Positions 38,136 to 46,835 of a stretch of 64,000 nt of DNA are shown in pieces. Position 1 is the first letter of the stretch; every line of letters starts with the position of its first letter. Position numbers and translations under genes: made by a program. The notes beneath the pieces are model-generated. The model ran no database searches. It saw nothing but the letters and a program-made list of their open reading frames with translations, and was not told the DNA's origin. Source of the stretch: Thermodesulfobacteriota bacterium (lineage in GTDB: Bacteria; Desulfobacterota; Syntrophorhabdia; Syntrophorhabdales; JANXAF01); the NCBI GenBank assembly GCA_025062045.1, contig JANXAF010000004.1, forward strand, positions 62,001-126,000, in the 5' to 3' direction.

Positions 38136-38776
38136 ACTTTGACGATTCCCTTCTTTATGGCGTACTTTATAAGCTCCACCTTCTTTTTAAGGTGGAGTTT
38201 CTCCATTATTTTCGCTTTGTGGGTCTCAACTGTTCTTGGAGAAATAAAAAGGATCTGTGCTATTTCCTTGTCAGAGTAACCTTCCCCGATGAGCTTTAGT
38301 ATCTGTGTCTCTCTTTCCGTCAAAGTTTCGTATGGAGTCTTTTCAAGCCTCTTATCTCTATAGTCCTCTATAAGGAGTTTTGCAACGGAAGGCGAGAAAT
38401 AGGCTCCTCCCGTGTAGACTGCCCTTATTGCCTGAACGAGCTCTGTGGAAGCCGCCTTTTTGCTTACGAACCCTTTTGCCCCTGCCCTTATTGAGTCTAA
38501 GAGTTCATCTTTCCCTTCGTACTGGGTGAGCATAATTACTTTTGTTCCTCTAAATCTCGAAATTATCCTTCTTGTCGTTTCAATCCCGTCGATCCCAGGC
38601 ATCGAGATATCCATAAGAATTATATCTGGTTCCAGTTCTTGGGTTTTCTTTTGGGCCTCGATTCCATTCTCAGCCTCCCCCACTACTTGCAAATCGGCAC
38701 ATAAAGAGAGAAGGCTTTTTATTCCGTCCCTCACCATCGTGTGATCATCAACTATAAGTATCTTTATCTTCCTCAT
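38132..38776 (-). CDS. NarL/FixJ-family response regulator
   Basis: 214 aa: receiver with acceptor Asp in IILMDISMPG, then a LuxR-type HTH (LTERETQILKLIGEGYSDKEIA...TVETHK). ATG 38776 starts the receiver directly; an upstream ATG at 38803 would add nine residues. It overlaps the histidine kinase gene and is the likely DNA-binding end of that system. Convergent with the hydrogenase-linked metF. Confidence 0.92.
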   Translation of the reverse strand: MRKIKILIVDDHTMVRDGIKSLLSLCADLQVVGEAENGIEAQKKTQELEPDIILMDISMPGIDGIETTRRIISRFRGTKVIMLTQYEGKDELLDSIRAGAKGFVSKKAASTELVQAIRAVYTGGAYFSPSVAKLLIEDYRDKRLEKTPYETLTERETQILKLIGEGYSDKEIAQILFISPRTVETHKAKIMEKLHLKKKVELIKYAIKKGIVKV

Positions 38777-40295
38777 CACTCGTTCCTTTTTTTCTGGGCA
38801 CATATACGTTTATCCTTGTTCCCATACCTGGACTCGACTCTATGTTGCACCTTCCACCAACGAGTCTAACCCGCTCTTTCATCCCAAATAGTCCTGCGCC
38901 CCTTCCCCCTTCTTCTATAGTCTTTATCTCATGTACGTTGAATCCCATACCATCGTCCTCTATTACTAATTTGTACTCTTTGTCTTCCGAAGAAAAGATA
39001 ATTCTTGCTTTTTTTGCCCGCGAATGTCTCACTATGTTGCTCAAAGCTTCTTGAGTTATTCTAAATAGAGCAAGCTCAGTCTCAGAAGAGAGTCTCTCTC
39101 GTAATTCCTCAAAACGGATCTCTGTTTCGATTCCTTTAGGTTTTAAATTTGTTTCGACCAAGTGGTTTATAGCTGCAAAAAGACCCAAAGTATCTAGAAG
39201 GGTAGGTCGAAGCTCCCTTATGATCCTCGTAAGCTCCACACTTGCGCTTACAGCTATAGCATGGGATTTTTTGATAAGTTCTCTTACTTCGGAAGTGAGT
39301 CCCTCCTCCTCAATCATATTCTTTATAGCCTGAAGGTTAAGAGAGAGAGCCGTAAGATTCTGGCTAGTCTCATCATGAAGCTCTCTAGCTATTCTTTTCC
39401 TTTCTTCTTCCTGTATAACAAGGGCAACCTGAAGAAGTTTTCTATACCTTTCCCTGGCGTTTGTCAGATTCTCGTAGAGTCTTGCCTGTTCTATTGCCAT
39501 ACCTAACTGGTGCCCAACCGAAGAAAGGAGGTACATATCCTCCCTGGTGAACCTTTTAGGAATCGTGCTCATGACGTTTAGAACCCCCACCACCTTTTCT
39601 TTTGCCTTAAGAGGAACACTTATCAGTGACCTTATGCCCTCAGCGCAAAGAGTTGTCGACTCCGGGACCTCCCCTAGTAATATTGGACTTCCCTCTTCGG
39701 CAACTCTCCCAGAAACTCCCTCACCCTTTCTTACTTCCCTTCCCTCTATGATGCCCAAAGAGAAACCCTTCCAGACCTCGTATCTTAAGACAGATCTCTC
39801 TTCGTCAAGAAGCATAATCCCGCCGATAGACCCGTCGAATATGTCTAGGATTGTACTGAGAGCTGTCTCTAAGATAATTCTCAGGTCCTTAAGTCCGCTT
39901 ACGGCCCTAGATATTTTGCTTATGGCATCAAGATGGTTATGATGGATCATTATTTGCTTTTCGAGTTGCCTTTCTGCACTCACATCCCTGCGTAGCTCCA
40001 AAAACTCCGTGTCAGAGATCGGCCATATGGACACTTTTATGTACTTTGGATAAGGATCCTCAGACGTGGTGTACGGGTAGGTAATAAAAAACGATCTTTT
40101 TTCCCGTATAATCCTAGGTAAGGGGCACTCCCAAAGAGGGTGATCACATGGCATATCCCTCTTTTCTAAAAGTTCGAAGCATCTACCGTCCGCTTTTGGG
40201 ATCCTCGAGGCCAAAGTGTTGTTCAAAAATAGGACACGGTAGTCCCTTGTAAAGACGAAGGCTTCATCCTCTATGAGGTTTAGAAGCTCGTACAA
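38748..40295 (-). CDS. NarX/DegS-type histidine kinase with PAS and GAF domains
   Basis: 515 aa, no membrane helix. PAS-like domain (residues 1-105) carrying Cys39, Cys50 and Cys57; GAF domain (about 125-275); HisKA_3 box with His307 (RELHDETSQNL); ATPase with SNIVRHS, EDDGMGF and GLFGMKERV. TTG 40295 is the only fitting start, with GAGGG 7 nt ahead. The Cys-bearing PAS domain may sense redox state or bind a cofactor. The adjacent NarL-type regulator is the cognate partner. Confidence 0.9.
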   Translation of the reverse strand: MYELLNLIEDEAFVFTRDYRVLFLNNTLASRIPKADGRCFELLEKRDMPCDHPLWECPLPRIIREKRSFFITYPYTTSEDPYPKYIKVSIWPISDTEFLELRRDVSAERQLEKQIMIHHNHLDAISKISRAVSGLKDLRIILETALSTILDIFDGSIGGIMLLDEERSVLRYEVWKGFSLGIIEGREVRKGEGVSGRVAEEGSPILLGEVPESTTLCAEGIRSLISVPLKAKEKVVGVLNVMSTIPKRFTREDMYLLSSVGHQLGMAIEQARLYENLTNARERYRKLLQVALVIQEEERKRIARELHDETSQNLTALSLNLQAIKNMIEEEGLTSEVRELIKKSHAIAVSASVELTRIIRELRPTLLDTLGLFAAINHLVETNLKPKGIETEIRFEELRERLSSETELALFRITQEALSNIVRHSRAKKARIIFSSEDKEYKLVIEDDGMGFNVHEIKTIEEGGRGAGLFGMKERVRLVGGRCNIESSPGMGTRINVYVPRKKGTSDEEDKDTYS

Positions 40296-40346
40296 AGTCG
40301 AACCCTCAATTACAATATTACCAACTCCACCATATGATCACAACAT

Positions 40347-41129
40347 TTAGGCTGCCCTTTCCAACCGCTTTCCTGCGTAAACCTGTCTTATTCCGGATAT
40401 GAGCCTCTCTGAGGCAGACCTTTTTGGAATAAATCCGTAAGCTCCCACTTCTTCCGCCTTGAGTATGTTCTCTTCATCGTCATACTGGGTGAGCATTATC
40501 ACCTTCGTTTCCGGCCTTTCCTTTATTATTCTTTTTGCCGCCTCAAGACCATTCATGACAGGCATAACAATGTCCATTATTACCACATCTGGGAGGAGAC
40601 TTAGGGTTTTCTCGACCGCTTCCAACCCATTTTCAGCCTCCCCCACAACCTCTATATCTTTTTGAAGCTTAAGAACCACTTTTAACCCATCTCGAACTAC
40701 CGTATGGTCATCTACAATTAGCACTTTAATCCTTCTCGAGGCTCTTTCGATGAGGACTAGAATCCTGGGAATGAGAGCAGAAGGTTCAATCGGTTTTGTC
40801 ACATAGTCATCAGCGTCCATTTGCACTCCCTCGTCCATGCTCCACCCTTCCGTAAGTCTTTTTTCTAAAGGAGCATCTATCACAATGAGAGGGACATCCT
40901 TAAACCTAGGATGTTCCCTTATGAAGCGGTGAAGGTGAAAGGCGTCACCTCTTGGAGTTAACGTGCCAAGTATTATGAAATCTGGTTTATCCTGTGTAAG
41001 TTTCTTTTCGGCCTCATGTTTGTGGAAGGCAGTGACAACGGAAAAGCCATTTGCCTCAAGTGTCCTTTTAAACGCATCCAAAAACTCTTTTTCGTCGTCT
41101 ACGATCATTATCTTTTTTTTGTTTTCCAT
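40347..41129 (-). CDS. Double-receiver protein, first receiver degenerate
   Basis: 260 aa with two receiver domains and no DNA-binding or enzymatic output. In the first (1-125) the acceptor Asp is replaced by Gly55 (FIILGTLTP), so it cannot be phosphorylated in the usual way, though DDEKEF and the late TKP are kept. The second (about 134-255) is intact with Asp186 (VVIMDIVMP). GGAGG precedes the ATG. It probably adjusts phosphoflow in the same signalling cluster. Confidence 0.88.
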   Translation of the reverse strand: MENKKKIMIVDDEKEFLDAFKRTLEANGFSVVTAFHKHEAEKKLTQDKPDFIILGTLTPRGDAFHLHRFIREHPRFKDVPLIVIDAPLEKRLTEGWSMDEGVQMDADDYVTKPIEPSALIPRILVLIERASRRIKVLIVDDHTVVRDGLKVVLKLQKDIEVVGEAENGLEAVEKTLSLLPDVVIMDIVMPVMNGLEAAKRIIKERPETKVIMLTQYDDEENILKAEEVGAYGFIPKRSASERLISGIRQVYAGKRLERAA

Positions 41130-41142
41130 AAGTCCTCCTTTT

Positions 41143-42030
41143 CTATAATCCGGAAGCCTCCAAAACTTCCGGTATTATGTGTTCTCTTCCGATGGCCATT
41201 ATGTGAATTCCTTGGCAGAGGTTTTCTTCCTTTATCTTCCGGATGGTACGAGATGCTATCTCTATTCCTTTTTTTTCGGCGGCTTGCCTATCTAAACCCC
41301 TTAATTCCTCAAGTACTTCTGATGGTACCCGTATTCCCGGGACGTTCTCATTCATGTAAAGAGCCATCTTGTAGGAAAAAAGCACAATTATGCCCGCTAA
41401 TATCTTTACCGGAAATTGTCTAGCATACTGCATGAACTTTCTTAATGACGAAACATCGTATATACCTTGAGTTTGAAAGAAACGAGCTCCCGATTCGACC
41501 TTCTTTTCGAACTTGAAAAGTTGCGGCTCAATGGGGTCCGCTTCTGGATTACAGGAGGCACCAATAAAAAACTCGACCTTTCCAGAGAGCTTGGACCCGG
41601 AAAGATCGTAGCCACTCTCAAGGGTCTTTATCGTCCGTATAAGCTGCACGGAATCGAGGTCAAAAACAGGCTTCGCATCTTTGTGATCCCCAATCTCCAC
41701 CGCATCACCCGTAAGACAGAGAACGTTTTTAATTCCCCTAGAGTATGCGAAAAGAAGGTCGGCTTGGAGGGCAATCCTATTTCTGTCCCTGCAAGTCATC
41801 TGAAGGATTGGCTCTCCGCCCATCTCCTTTATAAGTAGACATACTCCTAAGGATGGATACCTCATCACAGAACTTTGATGGTCGGTGACATTTAAAGCGT
41901 CGACCCTGTCTTTGAGCAGTTCAATGATCTTTTTTGTGTGGGAAAGATCGCTGCCTTTTGGTGGACCAACCTCGGCTGTGACAACGAACTTCTTTGAGTT
42001 CAATTTTTCTTCAAATAAAGAGATCGCCAT
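41143..42030 (-). CDS. metF: Methylenetetrahydrofolate reductase MetF (second copy)
   Basis: 295-aa MetF with the same motifs as the first copy: TAEVGPPKG, MTCRDRNRIALQ, NVLCLTGDA, GARFFQTQG, and a C-terminal IMAIGREHIIPEVL. The two copies are clearly related but diverged. It follows metV by 9 bp and ends 13 bp before the double-receiver gene. It belongs to the mvhD-fusion/metV/metF operon and should accept electrons from that fusion protein instead of the hydrogenase. Confidence 0.92.
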   Translation of the reverse strand: MAISLFEEKLNSKKFVVTAEVGPPKGSDLSHTKKIIELLKDRVDALNVTDHQSSVMRYPSLGVCLLIKEMGGEPILQMTCRDRNRIALQADLLFAYSRGIKNVLCLTGDAVEIGDHKDAKPVFDLDSVQLIRTIKTLESGYDLSGSKLSGKVEFFIGASCNPEADPIEPQLFKFEKKVESGARFFQTQGIYDVSSLRKFMQYARQFPVKILAGIIVLFSYKMALYMNENVPGIRVPSEVLEELRGLDRQAAEKKGIEIASRTIRKIKEENLCQGIHIMAIGREHIIPEVLEASGL

Positions 42031-42039
42031 AAGCTGTCT

Positions 42040-42693
42040 TCAAGCTATCATAACCCGTTTCGGCTTTTTCTTTAGACTATATTCCCTTGGAGGTACGTAA
42101 GTTCTCAAAGTTTGGACTCTGCCTAACTTCAGTAACCTCTCGTAGATCATTATCCATCCGCAGTCCATCTCTCTATCCACCTCGCACTTTCCATCTTTTG
42201 ATCCACCACATGGCCCATTCAATATCCCCTTCGCGCATCTCGTTATGGGACATATCCCACCTGTTTCATAAAGTCTGCAATCACCGCAGCCTGCGCATCG
42301 CTCATCCCAGATGCCAAGTTTAGAAGAAGAGCCCATAAAAAGGGTGTTCAGACCTGGAATACAGACAACGTGTGGAAAAAACTCGGCCAAAACCTGAACA
42401 CCCACTCCGCATGCGAGTGTAAGAATTGCATCGACTTCATAAGATTTGCCTTTTATAGCCTCGAGGAATTCATTATCACACTGCCTTTTTACCGTATACT
42501 CGTGGAATCTTTTCCCATCCAGAAGACCCTTTGTTTGAGCGACTCTCAGTGCGGAGTGTATGAGTGCAACCTCCCTCTCTCCTCCACTGTTACATACCGT
42601 AACGCACGTTCCGCAACCGAGTATCAAAATACTATCGTACGGGGCCAAAAACCCTATTATTTCTTCGATCGGTTTTCTTGTTGCAACTATCAT
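42040..42693 (-). CDS. MetV-like methylene-THF reductase partner (second copy)
   Basis: 217 aa, MTHFR_C-type zinc/Fe-S protein. LGCGTCVTVCNSGGE in the first 40 residues, then CAGCGDC and CPITRC...GPCGGSKDGKCEV. The N-terminal Cys group has three Cys (C-x2-C-x3-C) against two in the hydrogenase-linked copy, so its cofactor set may differ. ATG overlaps the stop of the fusion gene (ATGA), showing tight coupling. Confidence 0.88.
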   Translation of the reverse strand: MIVATRKPIEEIIGFLAPYDSILILGCGTCVTVCNSGGEREVALIHSALRVAQTKGLLDGKRFHEYTVKRQCDNEFLEAIKGKSYEVDAILTLACGVGVQVLAEFFPHVVCIPGLNTLFMGSSSKLGIWDERCAGCGDCRLYETGGICPITRCAKGILNGPCGGSKDGKCEVDREMDCGWIMIYERLLKLGRVQTLRTYVPPREYSLKKKPKRVMIA

Positions 42694-44759
42694 CTTTCCC
42701 CCGTCAATGTTCGTTTAAGGATTATCTTGCTTACAACTTCTATAAAATCGTCCAGGGTTTTTCCCACATCTTTTTCCGACCCACTAAATAGCCTTATTCT
42801 TTCCGGTTCTAACCCCAGACCCTGTATAATCTCTTTTGCCCTTTCAGCTTTAAGTTTCGCGAACATTTCTGTATTCTGTCTTGCACATCTCTCTTCCCCA
42901 CAGGCCGCAATAAATACGCCCTGGGCATTAAGCTCAAAGGCCTCTACTATGTGCTCAGTTTCCAGTTTCCCGATGCATAGAACCGGAACTATATGTACCC
43001 CTGTCTTCGGAATGCTAAAAAATCGTGCCAAACTGCCCTCTCCAAAGAGACCGTACTGGCACACAAATCCAACGATGTAAAAACTTTTTTCTCTTGTTGG
43101 ACGGGATGAAAGATAAAGTAACTCGAGTTCTATCTGACGCCTATCTGACGGTTTACGAAGGAAGATCGCTTTTGCGGGACATTCGCTTACGCAAATGCCA
43201 CAAGCGACGCACTCGGAGGCGGGTATTTCGACGTCCCCTTTTTCGTCCACAAATGGACTACTATAAGGACACACTCTCACACATCTAAGACAGCTTGCGC
43301 ACTTTTCCTTATGGAGAATTTCTGCGCCAATACCGCACCTTAAGCATCTTTTTGCTTCCAAAAAAGCGCTTTTCCAGTCGTAGACGAGCTCAAATGGTTC
43401 GAATCTCTCTATCCTTTCCTCCTTTGGCTTAAGAGGGGGCTCGATCCTCGATATTTTCCTTATCATCTCAACGGTCCTCGGATTCATCTCGTCCCGCACT
43501 TTCTCCTTCTTTTTTTTGTCCTCAAGGGGGTATCTCATCCGGAGATAGTCATCTATTCTTTTTGCCGCTTTCTTTCCTGTGGCTAGTGCTTCTACAACTG
43601 ATGCTGGACCGGTGACAGCATCTCCTCCGGCAAAAACACCCTCTCTACTGGTTGTAAGTGTTACAGGATCAACTTTTATAGTCCCCCTTTCCACATGGAG
43701 ATGAAAATCTTCTGGGATCTTTGGCATCTGGCCAATGGCAAAGATAACCATATCGGTCTCATGAAAATAAGTCTCCGATTCGTCGAACTTGGGATTGAAC
43801 CTTTTCTGTTCGTCAAATACAGAGAGGCATCTTATAAGTTTGAGACCCTTTACGCTTCGTTCTTCTGTGATCACAGCTTTTACCCCAAAACCCGGGTGGA
43901 TTATGACTCCCTCGTCCTCACACAGTTTTATCTCGTCTTTTCCAGCAGGCATCTCTTCTTTTCTTTCGAGACATACGATATCGACTCTTTTTGCTCCAAG
44001 TCTTATGGCAGCCAAAGCGCAGTCCGCGGCAACTCCTCCCCCACCGACAACAGTTACACGTTCTTTTACCTTCATTTTAAGACCCAAATTTATCTCCCTT
44101 AGAAAGGATATGCCATCTACTACGCCATCGGTATCCTCTCCTTCTATTCCAAGCTTTCTTCCTTGGTGGGCACCTACGGTCACGAAAATGGCTTTGTAAC
44201 CTTTTTCAAAAAGGAGATCCAAGGAGGTTACAGGAGTGTTCACCCTTATCTCTATGCCCATCTGGGTAAGTCTTTCGATCTCCAGATCGAGCATCTTTTT
44301 AGGGAGCCTAAATTCTGGTATACCAACCCTTAACATTCCTCCTGGCTCGCTTAAAGCTTCAAAGATCGTGACAGGGTAACCGAGGATCCTGAGGTAGTAA
44401 GCACAGGAAAGGCCCGCCGGACCTGAGCCTACTATCGCTATCCTCTCCTGATATTTGTCTTCCACTTTTTCCCTCACCATCCGGTCACCACCGAATTCAA
44501 CGGCGAACCTCTTTAGAGCCCTTATCGCTATGGGTTTATCGATCCACCTTCTTCGACATTTTTCTTCACATTTGTGAGGACACACAAATGCGCAAATGGA
44601 AGGGAAAGGATTTTTATCCCTTATCACCCTTAAAGCCTCCATTATCCTTCCCTGTGCTATTAGATCCACGTACTCCCTTATGTCCTGATCTAGCGGACAA
44701 GCATCCTGACAGGGAGGGATGAGCGTTCTGTCTTCAATACTATGCACTCTTTTTACCAT
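42690..44759 (-). CDS. GltD-like flavoprotein fused to 2x[4Fe-4S] ferredoxin and MvhD domains
   Basis: 689-aa soluble electron-transfer protein. N-terminal Cys-rich Fe-S helix domain (CQDACP...CAFVCPHKCEEKCRR, residues about 15-70); FAD/NAD(P)-binding GltD core with VGSGPAGLSCAY near 110 and VGGGGVAADCA near 250; a CLRCG segment, then two 4Fe-4S motifs (CASCLRCVRVCP, CVACGICVSECP, about 470-550); and a C-terminal MvhD/FlpD-like domain (about 565-689) with GFVC, VLC and CGEERC as likely [2Fe-2S] ligands. It likely moves electrons between NAD(P)H and MetV-MetF downstream. Moorella uses separate HdrABC-MvhD proteins with MetFV; this is a single-chain version. Confidence 0.88.
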   Translation of the reverse strand: MVKRVHSIEDRTLIPPCQDACPLDQDIREYVDLIAQGRIMEALRVIRDKNPFPSICAFVCPHKCEEKCRRRWIDKPIAIRALKRFAVEFGGDRMVREKVEDKYQERIAIVGSGPAGLSCAYYLRILGYPVTIFEALSEPGGMLRVGIPEFRLPKKMLDLEIERLTQMGIEIRVNTPVTSLDLLFEKGYKAIFVTVGAHQGRKLGIEGEDTDGVVDGISFLREINLGLKMKVKERVTVVGGGGVAADCALAAIRLGAKRVDIVCLERKEEMPAGKDEIKLCEDEGVIIHPGFGVKAVITEERSVKGLKLIRCLSVFDEQKRFNPKFDESETYFHETDMVIFAIGQMPKIPEDFHLHVERGTIKVDPVTLTTSREGVFAGGDAVTGPASVVEALATGKKAAKRIDDYLRMRYPLEDKKKKEKVRDEMNPRTVEMIRKISRIEPPLKPKEERIERFEPFELVYDWKSAFLEAKRCLRCGIGAEILHKEKCASCLRCVRVCPYSSPFVDEKGDVEIPASECVACGICVSECPAKAIFLRKPSDRRQIELELLYLSSRPTREKSFYIVGFVCQYGLFGEGSLARFFSIPKTGVHIVPVLCIGKLETEHIVEAFELNAQGVFIAACGEERCARQNTEMFAKLKAERAKEIIQGLGLEPERIRLFSGSEKDVGKTLDDFIEVVSKIILKRTLTGER

Positions 44760-44859
44760 CGAGAATATGATAGCCTTTTAAGATTCCACTTCAATCCGTA
44801 AAAACCCGTATCCTCAAACCGTATTCTACCGGATCCACTACCGTGGCGAGGGGCTGAAA

Positions 44860-44922
44860 TTGTATACAAATCTCTTGACATGGGACCGGTGTGGGTATAT
44901 AGTGATGGAAAATTGTATACAG
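44860..44922 (+). promoter_or_regulatory. GntR operator pair around the CaiB-operon promoter
   Basis: Two copies of TTGTATACA: a perfect palindrome TTGTATACAA at 44860-44869 and TTGTATACAG at 44913-44922, 53 bp apart start to start (five helical turns). They bracket the promoter. The sequence resembles known operators of FCD-type GntR proteins, and such a gene is second in the operon. Confidence 0.7.
44875..44903 (+). promoter_or_regulatory. Consensus sigma70 promoter of the catabolic operon
   Basis: TTGACA (44875-44880), 17-bp spacer, TATAGT (44898-44903). A ribosome site (AAGGGGGA) then precedes ATG 44938. A strong promoter flanked by operators suggests repression released by an inducer. 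The rest of gap 44760-44937 should also hold the minus-strand promoter of the GltD fusion gene, which I could not place. Confidence 0.75.
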
Positions 44923-44937
44923 ATTAAGGGGGATTAA

Positions 44938-46137
44938 ATGGAATTTTATGAACTCTTCAGCAGACTTACTGTTCTCTCGTTAGAGCAGGCCACCGTTCTT
45001 CCCTATTTGACTTACAGGCTCGCAATGGATGGTGCGAGGGTTATAAGGATAGAACATCCCATATACGGTGATCCAAATAGGAGAGTAGGCGATAACGTCT
45101 TAGGCGAAGACCGGATGTATACTTACTTTTTGCCTATCAACTGCAATAAGGAATGCATCACACTCGATCTTTCGGTCCCCGAAGGGCAGGAAATATTTAA
45201 AAACCTCATAAAGAAACTCAACGTCGACATTTTTTTGACGAATCAGCTTCCCAGAAATTACAAGAAACTGGGTATCGACTACGAGTCAATAAAGGCGATA
45301 AAGGAAGACATAATTTGGGTTGGCCTTACTGGGTTTGGACCGGAGAGTAACGAACCCGCATACGACCCAATCCTTCAGGCGAGGGGTGGGCTTATGGAGC
45401 TCACAGGAGAGAAAGACGGTCCCCCATATGTTTTAGGAATTCCTTTGCCAGATATGGGTGCGAGTGAGCATGCTTACGGTCTGATTATGAAGGCCCTGTA
45501 TAGGAGGGCATTAACAAAGGAGGGCGCAAGAATAGATGTTTCTATGTTTCAGAGCACAGTTTCTTGGCTTACAGTTCCAATAACCTTAACAAAATCCTTC
45601 AACAGAAAGATAACGAGAAGGGGAAATACGCACGAGTTTTTCGCTCCTGTAAGTGTGTACAAAACGATGGACGGTTACGTTTACATAGCGGTGGGTAACG
45701 ATCTTCAGTGGGAAAGAATGTTAAAGATCCCCGGTTTTGAAGTACTTGCAAAACCAGAATACGAAAGGAATGAGGGGAGAATAAAGGATGTGAAGAATCT
45801 GAATGCCAAAATCGAGGAGATAACAAAGACTTACACGACTGAAGAGCTGATAAAATTATTCACTGAAGCTACTATTCCGATATCTAAGGTGAATACAATT
45901 GAAGAGGTCATAGAAGATCCCTACGTTAAAGGAGAGATTCTCGAAGCTTGTGATGAAAAGACGGGGCTTACTATCTATTTGGCCCCACTACCCTATACGA
46001 CAGATTACGTAAAAATGAAGGGAAAGAAAGTTAAATTTCCTCCACGTTTCGGAGAACATAACGAAAAGATCTACTGCGAGACCCTTGGCTATCCTAAGTC
46101 TTACATAGAGGAACTTAGGGCAAAAAAAATAATTTGA
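44938..46137 (+). CDS. CaiB/BaiF-family (class III) CoA-transferase
   Basis: 399 aa; moves CoA between organic acids through an acyl-Asp intermediate. Asp172 in PLPDMG matches the catalytic Asp (169 in formyl-CoA transferase). NCNKECITLDLS and GFGP segments are typical. The substrate is unknown; the operon suggests it activates or recycles an intermediate. First gene of the operon, and it overlaps or nearly touches the GntR gene. Confidence 0.9.
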   Translation: MEFYELFSRLTVLSLEQATVLPYLTYRLAMDGARVIRIEHPIYGDPNRRVGDNVLGEDRMYTYFLPINCNKECITLDLSVPEGQEIFKNLIKKLNVDIFLTNQLPRNYKKLGIDYESIKAIKEDIIWVGLTGFGPESNEPAYDPILQARGGLMELTGEKDGPPYVLGIPLPDMGASEHAYGLIMKALYRRALTKEGARIDVSMFQSTVSWLTVPITLTKSFNRKITRRGNTHEFFAPVSVYKTMDGYVYIAVGNDLQWERMLKIPGFEVLAKPEYERNEGRIKDVKNLNAKIEEITKTYTTEELIKLFTEATIPISKVNTIEEVIEDPYVKGEILEACDEKTGLTIYLAPLPYTTDYVKMKGKKVKFPPRFGEHNEKIYCETLGYPKSYIEELRAKKII

Positions 46138-46145
46138 GGTTTAGT

Positions 46146-46832
46146 ATGCAGCCTGAAGAGGCTAGGCTAAAACTCAGAAAAGGGAAATCGTTAAGAGAAC
46201 AAGTGTATAAAAAACTTAAAGAGAGCATTTTAGATGGCACTTTTGAAGCTCACAAAAGACTCATTGAGGAAAAACTTGCAGACCAGCTTGGTACGAGCAG
46301 AACTCCAGTAAGAGAGGCGATCCAAAAGCTTGAAAAAGAGGGTTTAATTTATAGGCTTCCGAAAGGCGGTTTTGCTGTAAGCTCCATTTCGGACGATGAC
46401 ATAGAGGAGGTATTTGAAATAAGGAGCATTCTCGAAGGATATGCGGGCTATCTTGCAACAAAAAGAATAACTCAAGAAGAGCTGACTTCCCTTGAAGAGA
46501 TCGTAAAAAAGGGGGAGGAGTCTCTAAGAAAAAACGACTTTGAAGCTTTAGTTAAGCTTAACACGGAGTTTCACGACAGGCTTTACAGGGCTTCAAAAAG
46601 CAAACTACTATATAGGATCATAAATGACCTTAAGGACTTCATCTACAGGTTCCGTGTAGTCATTTTTCGACACAGACCCCTAGTAGAGATCTCACTTAAA
46701 GACCACAGGGAAATGATAGAGCTTATGAAGACGGGAAGCGCAAAGAAGGTGGAGTCTCTTATAAGAAAGCACATAATTAGGGGCAAAAAACTCGTAAAGA
46801 AGGCACTAAAGGAAGAGACAAAAAAGGGTTAA
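46146..46832 (+). CDS. GntR-family transcriptional regulator, FCD subfamily
   Basis: 228 aa with an N-terminal winged helix (SLREQVYKKLKESILDGTF...LGTSRTPVREA) and an all-helical FCD ligand domain whose Asp/His metal residues are suggested by FHDRLY and DHREM. ATG 46146 with GAGG 7 nt ahead is preferred to TTG 46134. It lies inside the operon it probably controls through the TTGTATACA pair, with an acyl-CoA or acid metabolite as inducer. Confidence 0.92.
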   Translation: MQPEEARLKLRKGKSLREQVYKKLKESILDGTFEAHKRLIEEKLADQLGTSRTPVREAIQKLEKEGLIYRLPKGGFAVSSISDDDIEEVFEIRSILEGYAGYLATKRITQEELTSLEEIVKKGEESLRKNDFEALVKLNTEFHDRLYRASKSKLLYRIINDLKDFIYRFRVVIFRHRPLVEISLKDHREMIELMKTGSAKKVESLIRKHIIRGKKLVKKALKEETKKG

Positions 46833-46835
46833 AGG

